From: Cristatella mucedo
Lineage: Eukaryota > Bryozoa > Phylactolaemata > Cristatellidae
Assembly (NCBI GenBank): GCA_009760855.2
Contig: WPIO01000172.1
Span: 317,001 to 381,000 of the forward strand
DNA length: 64,000 nt
Reading direction: 5' to 3'
Positions 1-10,167 of the stretch are shown one piece after another. The position numbers were made by a program, and so were the translations under genes. The notes beneath the pieces are model-generated. The model was not told the origin of the DNA and made no database searches. It worked only from the letters and a program-made list of their open reading frames with translations. How positions within the stretch are numbered: the stretch's first letter is position 1; every line of letters begins with the position of its first letter.

Positions 1-118
1 TCAAGCATGATTTTACTTACCATTCAATTGCATTTCACTTTACAGCAAATGTAAAGCGCATAAAGAGAGATTAAGTTCTCTGAGGGCGCTTTATCAAGTG
101 AATTATTATTATTATTAT
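1..118 (+). mobile_element. 3' tail of a family B CR1/L2-like LINE (truncated by window edge)
   Basis: The sequence runs from a CATGAT-type 3' UTR through the family's terminal hairpin (AAGCGC at about 56, GGGCGC at about 86, loop with the GAGATTAAGTTCTCT palindrome) to TATCAAGTG and an ATT repeat. The same tail recurs about ten times in the window. Only the 3' UTR is visible here; coding sequence, if any, lies before the window. Confidence 0.8.
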
Positions 119-129
119 TATCCCTTCTA

Positions 130-700
130 TCCAAAGTAAAACCGTCGTATTTTCAAGATGCTTTCTGGTTAAATGTCAGCAATGCACGGCCATCCACCAC
201 AACGGCTGGGGCCGAAAGCACTATATGTGCAAAAGTGACAAGAGTGGCAGCAATTAAATTATAACCCTCAATCTACGTAACATGTATCTGTTCGTGCTCA
301 TATTTTCACCCATTGTGCACGTTCAATCGACAGCAATGTACGGCAATCGACGGCAATGACCCGGGGAAATGCACCAATCCAAAACGTTCCGTTACAAATG
401 GTACAGCAATCAAGACTGTCTGTTGCTATTATAAATAAAGCTGGTCTGAGCAGATGCAATCGTCGTAAGCGCCCATACTCAAGTCGTCACTGGACGCTGC
501 TGAATGACGCTTCCATTAAGATTTCTAGTTCGTGTATGTTCTCTATAATTTTGGTGCACCCATGAAATGCCATTAATAATGCTAGCTCTCAGTCGCAGGC
601 CTGCAATCAGAGGCAACGGCCCATGCTAATACAGCATACTTCTGAAATCAGTCGTAAATCAACTGCACGTAGGCTATGCAAACTTAAAGTATACATGGGG
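130..700. repeat. Degenerate satellite-like repeat (units roughly 160-175 bp)
   Basis: The core motif of GCAAT, CGACGGCAAT and a CCCGGG-like block followed by ATGCACCAATCC appears near 345-390. Related text about AAGTAAAACC and ATGTCAGCAATGCACGG is at 135-200. The same text recurs near 11,370-11,700 and 14,650-14,900, so this is a short piece of the larger satellite field at 10-15 kb. No gene is seen. Confidence 0.6.
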
Positions 701-774
701 TATTACCTCGAGTTATTTTGAAATGCTATATTATACCTAATATGATAGTTTTAACGTAAAATGATTCTCAGTAG

Positions 775-985
775 TGCTTACGCATGCTAACGCTGTGTTC
801 GCTGCCACTAGCCACACTTGCATGCTGACCCTGTGCATGTCAGCCCTAACCATGTTATTTATCTTGTTCATTAAACATGATATTACTCACCATTCAATCG
901 CGTTTCCCTTTGCAGGAAATGTAAAGCGGCTAGAAAGAGGTTGAGTTCTCTGAGGGCGATTTATCAAGTGTATTATTATTATGAC
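775..985 (+). mobile_element. Family B LINE 3' UTR and tail
   Basis: The family B 3' UTR (GCTGCCACTAGCCACACTTGC, then ACCATGTTATTTATC, then CATGATATTACTCACC) ends in a mutated hairpin and TATTATTAT. The corresponding copy in the duplication lies at 12,010-12,220, so this insertion predates the duplication. Confidence 0.8.
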
Positions 986-1673
986 TTTTTCAGATTTGAC
1001 CTTTATTTATCCTCCATGAGACTGCATCGGCTGGCCCGTGATTTGCATAAGACATAGGACACATCAGATTGTTTTAGATTTCTGCCACCTCGAAGCGTCC
1101 TGGCTTTTTTCATTGGCAGCACACTCAACTCCGACGGCTTTAATTATTCATTTTTTATGGTTTAATATTTCTAAAACGTTGCGATTAGAAAACGATTTAA
1201 ATGGAGCGCTTGGTATGGAAAGGCAACCGGAAAGCCAGGAGCTTTATAAAGCTTGCCAAATCTTTGTATTGTTTGAGTTGTTGGGTCTCGTGGTCGCTTC
1301 GCACGGGTGTTGGTAGGAGTCGGATACAGTGGCGTTGGTTGGCCACTGCAAGGCTCGAGCTAATAAGCGTCTGCAACAGTGACATGGAGTTGTCGTTTGC
1401 CTCAGCTGTTAGGCAGTGGTAGGCTGCCACGGTTCTGCCATTCGCGGGCGTTCTAAACGGCAGAGCTGAATGGCTGAAGGGACACTGGCATTTGTTGATG
1501 TCTGTTGCAATGGCGTTCGGGGGCATAAGCGATACTGCCGTTCGACGGCGTCCACAGGCGTTGGCTTCCAAGGGCTTCCGCTTCGTTGGCGTCGGTTCGT
1601 CGATGTCGTGCTAGTGGCATGAGGATGCCGTTGCCATGGAAGTCGGGCACTTTGGCATCGCCGGTTGGCGGCT

Positions 1674-1800
1674 GTAATGTACTGTATCTCCGTCAGTAAC
1701 TCCACAAAGTCATAAAGGCCACGTGGGTGTTACGCAGGAGAGTTTTGTATTGCGCACTCACAGGCTAAGCGGCTTTCGGTACGCATTCGGTGGCAACAGC
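1674..1800 (-). mobile_element. Family A CR1/L2-like LINE, 3' end only
   Basis: Read on the minus strand it ends in the family A signature: GCGTAACACCCAC, GACTTTGTGGAGTTACTGACGG, then GATAC and an ATTAC-like repeat. The plus strand begins with the complement, TAATGTACTGTATCTCCGTC. It is severely 5'-truncated, as most copies here are. Confidence 0.75.
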
Positions 1801-1845
1801 AAAGGCGTTGGGCTTTCGCAGTGGGAGTGATGGCTGGTGGCTACT

Positions 1846-1990
1846 GATATAGCCTTAGCGGTTAAGGTGCTCGCCCCGACTAAGGTGTGACTGAGGTCAT
1901 GGGCTCGAGCCCCGAGGCATATATGAAGCGCCTGAATAGAGATTAAGTTCTCTTGGGGCGCTATATAAATGAATTATATTTATTTTATTA
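1846..1990 (+). mobile_element. tRNA-derived SINE with family B-like LINE tail (copy 1)
   Basis: The head resembles a tRNA gene: an A-box-like TAGCCTTAGCGGTTAAGG at about 1850 and a B-box-like GGGCTCGAGCCCC at about 1901. The tail copies the family B terminal hairpin (AAGCGCCTGAATAGAGATT, AAGTTCTCT, GGGGCGCTATATAAATG) and ends in an AT-rich repeat. A second copy with the same architecture lies at 58,765-58,916 on the minus strand, which makes a real family likely. This is a pol III-type element with no coding capacity. Confidence 0.7.
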
Positions 1991-2499
1991 TGCAAGTGTC
2001 TTCGGCTGTGCAGTGGTTGAGTTGGTGGCCGGCTACGGCATCCGCTATGCTTGGATGCAGCGGTTGTGTTAACTGGCAGTCACAGCTGGGGTGGTGGTCG
2101 CGCTTAGAGGCCAGCACAACTTTATTGGCGGGCGTCAGCTGCTTTGGCATTTCATGCGCTGATGTGGCTTCAGTGACAGGTAGTGTCCGTGGCAGTGGTA
2201 TCTGCAGGCTGCAGCAGTGGCGGTGGTAGGATGCTGCAGGCTCGCGTTCGTGGGTGGCTGCGGCGGTAGCTGTTGTCTAGATCGTCTGCCTAGGTTTTGG
2301 TCGGCATGAATGGCGCTGGAGTTCGTGTACAACACCGATGGGCGTCCGCGGCGGTAGCAGTGGCGGTAGTTGGTGGTGGTGAGTGGCGGCGGCTGCTGCA
2401 GTGGGCGTAGCTGCAGCAGCCGTCGGTTGCCTGTGCCGAACCACTCGCCACGTATGTCGATGCCTGCCTGTGAAAAGTGAAGCCACATGCCATTCGGCG

Positions 2500-3555
2500 C
2501 CTAGCCATGGGCATCGAAGCCTGGCGGTTTCGAAACGCCGAGAAATTCAGCGGCTTTAGGCTGACAGCTGCCGGTGCCGGTCCCAAACGGTGACAGCTCT
2601 GTCGCCACCTTGTCTCTCCTTGTCACCACTCTCTGTCGCCACCTTGCGGCGGCATTGTGATTTGTAGGCAGGCCTGGTCGCTGGACAGCCGGTCACCGCT
2701 TACCTAGCCCTTCAGAGGACCAGGAGACCGCCGCCAGCCGATTACTCCCACTGGAGACGGGCTGCAGCCACAGCGTTAATGGCAGCTCGTCCCCTCATTC
2801 TCGTTTCGCTCGCCGACTCCCTTGGCGGTGGAGACGAGCCATGTTGCACGTTTGCTACAATATTTTGTGGGATTCGCACTAGTCGCTCCATGCAATGCTG
2901 ATTAAGTTTGCACGTACTGCACGTCGCTCGTGAAGGGCTCATTACTTAAAGGAACGCCGATAACTGAAACCCATGCCCGGTTTAACGAAGATCTTTCGCC
3001 TCGATTAAATGCTATATTAATCTGCTAGAATTTTTAAAAAAATCAATCGGCGTGCCGCGAGTGATCGCACTGCGACTTGATTGCAAGCTGAAAATCACAA
3101 GTGGTCTTAGGGAATTAAAAGCGCAGCTCAGCCCACCTGTATCTGTACCTTTGTGATCGGATTAAAATGTAGCTGCCGCCGGCTCCGGTGAACGCCGTCT
3201 CGTGGAAGATAATCTTAAAAATAAGCAAATTATTGCTCAGCGAAAATTCGACGTCCTACGATGTCTGTGCGCCAGTACTTTTACTTGTTTAAATGGCATT
3301 AGCAAATCCGTATGCTGGTGGTATCGTACTGAACTGTAATTAAGCTTATAATAATTAAAAAATTAATTAAGCAAGTAGCTAACTGTAATTAGTTGCAATT
3401 CACTGTAATTAGGCCTATATAGCCTAAATTAAGAGAGAAAAGCAGTTGTTGTAAGATGACAATAAAGATGCTCCTATACATTTTCACCGCTATTGAAGTC
3501 AAAGTCGTAACAACAAACTGTTGTCACACGGCAGCAGTTATTTATACAAATAACC
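2500..3555. other. No gene seen
   Basis: GC-rich up to about 2,960, then AT-rich with ATTAATTA-like text near 3,350-3,420. I found no coding signature, no LINE tail and no RNA gene. This interval is missing from the second copy of the duplication. Confidence 0.5.
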
Positions 3556-3559
3556 TTGT

Positions 3560-4216
3560 ATCACAAATCACCGGCTGTGCAATCAGGCGCTTACAGCTCG
3601 TGCAAAACTCTTAAGCTAGGCAGGTCCGTCGTGAGCGTCGTAGTTGCCACATCACAGCACTTCTCGCCGACTTGCACTGACTACCAGTCAGGCAACGTGT
3701 CGACTTCAGGGTTTGGTCACTCACTTTCAAGTCTGTTTATTCTTCGCTTCCAGCCTACCAATCAGATATACTGTGCCACCTGTCTAAGCAGCGTAACACC
3801 CGCTTTTCGGAATATAACTGTTTGCCTATATCTCGGACAAACCTCAAATCCTTTACAGACCGTGTCTTTAGTTCGTGTGCTCCCAAAGCGCGAACTCACT
3901 CACGACTTCCGTCACGACATCCCTGACTTTACCGCGTTAAAAAAGAAATTTAAAACGCACCTAAATGTCACAGCATGTAGTGGATCCCTCTGATGCTTCC
4001 TCAATATGCTTATACATGCTGGCGCTGTGCTTGCTGCCACTAGACGCACTTGCATGTGGACCGTCTGCGGAAGTTCCCTAGCCATATTACTCTCGTCGTT
4101 CATTCAGCAGGCTATTACTAACCATTCAATCACGCTTCCTTTGCAAAAAATGTAAAGCGCCTAGAAAAAGATTGAGTTCTCTAAAGGCGCTTTATCAAGT
4201 GTGCTACTATTATTAG
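3560..4216 (+). mobile_element. Family B LINE, C-terminal ORF remnant plus 3' tail
   Basis: The translation, with frameshifts, keeps the diagnostic C-terminal string of the family: CAIRRLQLVQNSA-like, PLLADLHWLPVKQRI-like and the FKKKFKTHL ending near 3,960. The hairpin (AAAGCGCCTAG, TTGAGTTCTCT, AGGCGCTTTATC) follows at 4,150-4,200. It has numerous stops and is a 5'-truncated, dead copy. Confidence 0.8.
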
Positions 4217-4219
4217 TGA

Positions 4220-4620
4220 TATTATAAATACAATTCATCACCGGCAATTGGTAGCCTTATTCGAGCATTGGAGGACGAACAAACATTCCAGCATTTCGCT
4301 ACGTTATCCACGAGCGCGTACCATTTGTCGTTCGCTTCCTCCGGCAATCGCTGGCGTCCGCTTCAAGCGAAACGGACTCTAAAACGTAAATCACTACCGC
4401 CCAAAGTTCGGTTGCACGCGATTTAATTTAGCTTGAGCAAGCCGCGTTGATTTTCAGCGGCCGCCTAATAACCGTTTGACGTTTCTGCAACGGTGTTACC
4501 TGTAAAGTCGCCGTCGACTGGCGAGCCAACTGAAACGACGAAGGAATAAGTAAACACGCAGAGCCGCAGATTTCATAGGTCAATGCTAACGCGTCTTGCT
4601 AAGCATGCACCTGAGTACAA
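4220..4620. other. No gene seen
   Basis: Unassigned sequence between the LINE tail and the next duplicated block. I saw no motif, repeat or ORF of note. Confidence 0.4.
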
Positions 4621-6297
4621 ACTCTGAAGTTATTAGAGTTTCACCAGTACTCACAGTTTACCTCAAGCGTTTTGCGAGTTTTTGGAGACATGAGATTTTC
4701 CATACGTTTTACTTGAGACTGCGACAAATTTGGTTTTCTTGCCTTATTAATTACGTTAACAGCAGGACTTTGAGCATTCACGAGAGATAGAGCCCTAATC
4801 TTTGAAGTAAATTACTGGAATATTGTCGGGTGTATTCCGATGGAATTTCCCGCTAAATAAAGCCTTTAGTAAACAGTGCTGGCTGCTGCACGAGACAAAA
4901 AACGCGAACAATTTGTCGCCGTTTGTCGCCAGCCGAGGACTTTCAGCGCTGCCGAGCTCAAGCATTAGCCTAGCATGCACCCTACGTGTGTGTATTGCGT
5001 CGCCATGGTTACAGTTGAAGCTCGAATTAACCGCTGAGCTGACACGCTGGCTACGATCTCGGCCAGCGTTTGATATTAATCCCGTAACACGCTGCCCGTA
5101 CCGATCGATTTAAAAACACTGCATGTAATCTTTCCAGAATCTAATAGGTGCGCAATTTTCGAAAGGCACTTCAAGTGAAACAGTCTCTTTCTTGCAGGTC
5201 TCGGAGAGCGTATAGCGGCAATCGCTGCCCGAGCTATTCGTAATGGACTGTCGCAGGACCAGTCTTCACTAATGGATTGTTAATTGCAACCCTAACCACA
5301 CAAAGCGGTTGACACTCGACGTAGCTGTGCGTGCTAAAATAAAGCGCCACGCTTTGCCATCAGGGAAAGGTTATCGGGTTTCATTCTTCTAAGAAGCCTG
5401 TGACTTTGTCAGAGAGTAGCGAATAACATGCGAATACGTGCCCCGGTCATCCACACTAAGCTAGGGCCTATCAATTCAACGCAAAGCTCACCGTTGTACT
5501 TGCCAATCTTCTAGGGGCTTCTTTTTTCTAAAACGCAAGAATTAAGGTCGTATGTAGGACGCGGCCGCGCTAGGAATCGACGGTTACGAACAGCACTACA
5601 GCGTTTTTGTAACGTACTGCGGTCGTACCACCAGTACGAGCAAGCAGTTACGCTGAATGCAGCCGCAAACGTGAAAGCTGCCACCGTGGATAATCGCATC
5701 ACCTCTCTTGATTTCTCAGTCTCGCTATATCTCTCTGTCTCTCTGCGCTTACAAATCAACAATCAACGTTACGCTGCGAGTTAGCGTCAAACGTGATGTA
5801 ATGACTTGCAGCCGAGCTCCAACGCGCGTTCGTGTTCGTTGGAGAATTCTTTCGAAACCGAATTTCTTGCGAACATCGTATTCGGAAACGATACAGCTAA
5901 GACTTGTTTAAAGTTATTCTGATTGTTATTTGACCGCAGCGCTTACTTAAGTACGTGCCTGTGGATATCTAAACGCTTATCGTTTCTGGTTGCTGGGTGT
6001 CCCACGCCGGCGGCTGCCTTAGCTACGCCGGCGGCTAGTGACCTGCATGTTAGTTATGATTGTCAGCAGCTTTTATCGCTTCGTCGTCGTAGATCAAATG
6101 CATTTCTAGATATTAACGCTGTTTCTAAGATTCGTGAACTGTGCATTAACAAAAAAAGCTACCCGTAGCCGCCGCTGTGGTCGGAACCGCCAGCTCAGAT
6201 CCCGCTCGTGGAGCGGGAAATCCGAGCTGGGTACCCGCTCGTTTGGTGTTCCTAGCATTGTATCGCGACGCTCGGCACTGAGAATTTCTCTAACTTA

Positions 6298-6960
6298 GTG
6301 GTCATCAGGCCTGTTGTAACTCCACAGGCCAGATTTAACGCTTGCCTTTGGAATCCTCACTCAATGTGCAATAAACCTCTGGTAATAAGCGACCTTCTTT
6401 CTGAAAATGGTATCGACCTGCTCGCCCTAACTGAAACTTGGCTGAAATCGATAAACAGCCCGACAATTACAGAAGTAACTCCATCTGGTTTCTCGTTCTT
6501 TCACACCCCTAGATCAATCAAAGCTGGAGGTGGAGTTTCTATTATCGTGAGCTCGAAATTCAACTTCAAGCCATTTTCAGTACCCTCGAAGCAGTCTTTT
6601 GAATCAATTGGCTTGGTCTCACCCGAAAAGAAGCTACCGATAGTGGCAGTAGTCTATCGCCCACCAGGTACCAAATCCTCCTTTATCTCAGATTTCTCCG
6701 GTCTCTGTCAGATTCTGCATGCAAGAAATCGATCCTTCTTTGTCATGGGGGATTTCAACGTTTACTTTGATAACGTATATGACGCTTTCAGCACCGAATT
6801 TTGTGCATTGACTGACTCATTGTCTCTTGTGGCTCACGTGCACGGCCCTAATCATATCAAGGGTCACACACTCGACCAGATTTCCTCATACAAATGCACT
6901 TTGTCATCTTAAATTATTACCAAATCCTGCTTATCTGACCACATACAGATCTCATTCAAT
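6298..6960 (+). pseudogene. LINE APE-type endonuclease domain (family B)
   Basis: The translation shows the exonuclease-endonuclease-phosphatase order expected for a CR1/L2 endonuclease that nicks target DNA for target-primed reverse transcription: LWNPHSMCNK, LALTETWL (catalytic Glu), YRPPGT, MGDFN and GHTLD. A TAA at 6,910 interrupts the frame, and the SDH motif (CLSDHIQISF) follows in the same frame at about 6,930. No ATG-initiated complete protein exists, so I call it a pseudogene. Confidence 0.85.
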
Positions 6961-7499
6961 CTACAGTGTGTGCCCACCTCCTCCTCTAAAACAACCTGTG
7001 AATCGCGAAACCTCAAGTCCTCTGACATCGATGCTATCCGTCCAAAAATATCTGCTTCGCCACAGCTGCTCGGTCCTCCCTCCAATCTGTCATCATAGGT
7101 AGAGAGCTACAACATGACACTAGCTGACAGGCTCGACGAGTTTGCACCTCTGACTAAGCACGCAGTGCACCCTCGCCCAGACACCCGTGGTTTACCACAG
7201 ACATTGAACTAGCCAGGTCTACTAAGCACAAGCTTGAAAAAACACACAAAAGATCAGGACTGACTGTCCATCGACAGCAATATGTAGACTACTGTAGGTC
7301 GTACCAATCAATCCTAGCAAAGGCCAAGTCTAGCTTCTATAAAAATTATGTTGAATCTGATGTATGTAGATGCACAATCTAATGTATGTAGATGCACAAT
7401 CTAAGACTGCTGATGTCGACGATCAACCATCTCCTCAACCGCTCCCAGATTAGCAACTTCCCTCATGATCCTTGTGATGATCCAGCCGATCGCTTCTCT

Positions 7500-8315
7500 C
7501 GATGCTTTGTGCAGAAGATAGATATATCAGCGAGTTCATCCCTGCGATGACAACCTCCCCACTAGAATGCTGTTCCTCGGTTCCTGGCTGTTCCTCAATG
7601 TCTACATTTAAGCTGGTCACTAGTGATCTCGTCATAAAGTGCATATCCCAATCAAAAAAGACAAGTCCTCTGGACCCTATTCCCACTGTTCTACTCCTAC
7701 GTTGGATCGATCTGCTGCTGCCATGCGTAACTAGCGTCGTTGATATAAAAGTAGACTCAGATCACGTCCCAGCACCTTTCAGAAAAGCTGTAGTCAGGCC
7801 ACTTCTCAAGAAAGCGACACTGGACCAAGAGAACTTGAGCAACTACCGCCTAGTGCCCTTCTCTCAGTTCTATCAAAGACACTGGAACCGGTAGTGGCAA
7901 CCAGCTGAACTCATGTATTGAAACGCCTAACCCTACTTAAAGTTCCAGTTTGGCTTTTGAGCCAATCACTCCACAGAGTCTGCATTGCTTAGGGTTTATA
8001 ATAACCTACATAGGAATGCAGACACAGGTAGAGGGTCTCTGCTTGTTTTATCAATCTTTCGGCAGCTTTTGATACTATTGATCGCAAAGTTCTTATAGAG
8101 CGCCTCTCATCTCGCCTGGGCATCACTGGCACTGCTCTGCAGTGGCTCAGGTCCTATCTCAGTAGGAGACTCCAGAGTATCGACGTGAATGGACAAAGAT
8201 CATCTGAGGTACCTCTGAAATATGGCGTTCCTCAGGGCTCCGTGCTAGGTCCGGTTCTTATCGCGGTTTATACTCTCCCTCTTGCTGATGTGATTGCCAA
8301 GCAAAATCTAGGCTC
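7500..8315 (+). pseudogene. LINE reverse transcriptase, amino part and palm (family B, broken)
   Basis: 7,502-7,894 translates to the RT fingers region (SPLDPIPTVLL, APFRKAVVRPLLKK, NLSNYR). Frameshifts follow. From about 8,060 the SAAFDTIDRKVL-like block and, from 8,185, NGQRSSEVPLKYGVPQGSVLGP represent RT boxes. The frame is cut by the nested element exactly before the catalytic YADD. The intact relative at 42,244-43,630 gives the expected order. Confidence 0.85.
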
Positions 8316-9256
8316 TCACTTCCTGAAATTAAATGACGATAAAACTGGACTGCTTCTCATAGGACACCCTAAGCGTGTGGCTGGGTTAAAAGGCTTTGCT
8401 GTTCTAATAGGTGATGCTATTGTGCTACCTTCACCACGTGCTCGTAATCTAGGTGTCGTGTTCGACAGCAGCCTCAATTTCAAAAGCTTCATTCAGAAGA
8501 CTGCCTCTACAGCTAGCCATCACATCCGATGCCTATCCAAGATTAGAAGCTGTCTCCCACAGTGGCTTGTAAAAAATTTAACTAGCTCTTTAGTTCTGTC
8601 TCGGCTTGATTATTGTAATTCCCTTTTGGCTGGGCTACCAAAGAAAGCTATTATGCCACTACAGCGGACTATGAATATGGCTGCAAGGCTGGTCTTCAAG
8701 TCCCAGCGGTTTGAGCACGTGTCACCTTTGCTGGAAGAGCTAGGATGGTTGCCGGTTGAGCAAAGGATACAGAGCAAAGTTCTTACGCTGACCCACAAGG
8801 CCCGCCACGGCTTGGCTCTTTCATACCTAGCTGAACTGCTACATCAGTTTCAGCCTGTTCGCGCCCTCAGGTCCTGTGTGGACAATAAATTAGCTGTCCC
8901 ATTCCTCCGCTTAAAGACAGTTGGCGACAGAAGCTTTAGCTCTGCAGGTCCTAGACTGTGGAACTCGCTTCCACAATTCTTACGCAACGACATCTACTCT
9001 GCAACTGCCGACTATGGCACATCTTTTTCAGCGGTCCTGAACTGCTACTTCTATGCTACTCACTACCTCAACTGCTCTCCTAACTCTGCTATGCTTGCCA
9101 CTTTCTCTTTGTTGCGTGAGACGAAGTCTGTTGGGTACCGAATGCGTACCAAAAGCCGCTTAGGCTGTGAGTGCGCTATACAAAACTCTCCCGCGTAACA
9201 CCCACATGGTCTTTATGACTTTGTGGAGTTACTGACGGAGATACATTACATTACAT
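8316..9256 (+). mobile_element. Family A LINE 3' fragment nested in the family B LINE
   Basis: From LKLNDDKTGLL at 8,320 to an open frame ending at 9,198, the sequence is a family A C-terminal RT region: SRLDYCNSLLAGLPKK, LGWLPVEQRI, KARHGLALSYLAELL, GPRLWNSLP. The family A tail follows (CGTAACACCCACATGG, GTGGAGTTACTGACGG, ACATTACATTACATT), ending at 9,256. Host family B sequence resumes at once with AATGCAGATGACACTCAG. The upstream host codons fuse in frame with the insert, which explains why a 337-residue ORF spans the junction. Confidence 0.85.
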
Positions 9257-10167
9257 TCCTTTAATGCAGATGACACTCAGTTGTACCTTTGCTTTGATAC
9301 CTCCCAGCCTTCGAGCACCTCAAGTTCTCTCAACTCACTTGCTGCATGTATTGATAACAGCCGCACATGTATGGCAGCCAATTTTCTTATACTAAACGAT
9401 GATAAAACTAACTTACTAGTTATGGGCAACCCCAGTGTGATTGAGAAACTGGAAAGGCTTACTCTCAAAATTGTCTCTACCAGCATATCTCCTGTCGAAT
9501 CACCTCAAAATCTACGTGTCATGTTCCATAGTGACCTCTCGTTAGACGACTACATTAGCTCCACAGTCAAATCTGCCCACTTTCAGCTACATAATATTGC
9601 TAACATTCGGACTTGTTTAGATAGGGATACCATTTCTAAATTGGGCCCTGCATTTGTAACATCCCGACTTTATTTCTGTAATTGGCTGCTTACCCACCTA
9701 CCGGCATCTGCAATCAGGCAACTACAGCTTGTGCAAAACTCTGCACCTATGCTTTTCTGTCCTGAACGTCGCAGTTACCACGTCACTCAACTTCTTGCCG
9801 ACCTGCACTGGCTACAAGTCAAGCAACGGATCGACTTGAAAGTTTAGCTGCTCACTTTTATGTCTCTTTATTCTTCGGCTCCAGCGTATCTCTCAGATGT
9901 ACTACCCCACCGGGCCAAGCATCGTTCCGCCCACTTTTCGAAGTCCAACAGTTTACCACTGCCTGGTACAAACCTCAAATCCTTGGGAGACAGTGCACTT
10001 AGTTCGCATGCTCCCAAAGTCTGGAACTCCCTCCCTGCTTGCGTCGAAACATCCTGTGACTTGACCACATTTAAAAAGAACTTTAAGCACACTAATTTAG
10101 GACAGCATTTAGTGGGTCCCTGTGATTTGTCGTTCATGTGCTTATACGTGCTGACACTGTGTTCGAT
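9257..10167 (+). pseudogene. Family B LINE: YADD box and C-terminal domain, resumed after the nested insert
   Basis: It begins with NADDTQLYLCFD (canonical YADD with the first residue changed), continues with LNDDKTNLLVMG and RLQLVQNSA-like strings (stop at about 9,846), and then shows APAYLSDVLPHRAKHR and KVWNSLPACV in the next frame to 10,177. It is degraded and non-functional. Confidence 0.8.

Larger units (their letters stand above)
130..5815. repeat. Copy 1 of a large diverged direct duplication
   Basis: Three blocks match the region 11.3-16.9 kb in the same order and orientation. 130-1560 matches about 11,365-12,790 (offset near 11,236). 1996-2500 matches about 15,245-15,720 (offset near 13,243). 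4625-5815 matches about 15,717-16,925 (offset near 11,100). Between blocks the copies differ by kilobase-scale indels: 2500-4625 is absent from copy 2, and copy 2 has extra satellite at 12.8-15.2 kb. I estimated the alignment by eye from shared strings. The conserved blocks contain no recognisable gene. Confidence 0.8.
5923..10167 (+). mobile_element. Near full-length family B CR1/L2-like LINE, inactivated and interrupted
   Basis: Order on the plus strand: an upstream ORF stretch with a YDCQQLLSLR-type motif (about 6,050) and a basic run (about 6,165-6,200); an APE-type endonuclease (6,298-6,960); the RT amino part (7,500-7,890); RT palm and thumb (8,040-8,315); then, after a nested 941-bp family A insert, YADD-like text and the C-terminal domain (9,262-10,165). 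Frameshifts and stops are frequent. The 3' UTR is interrupted at 10,168 by satellite sequence and resumes at 10,410. The element sits between the two copies of the large duplication. Confidence 0.85.

Noticed and set aside
8185-9198. A 337-residue 'reverse transcriptase-like protein'
   Set aside because: The frame crosses the junction between two LINE families (host to about 8,315, insert from 8,316), lacks the YADD box, and is not a real gene product.
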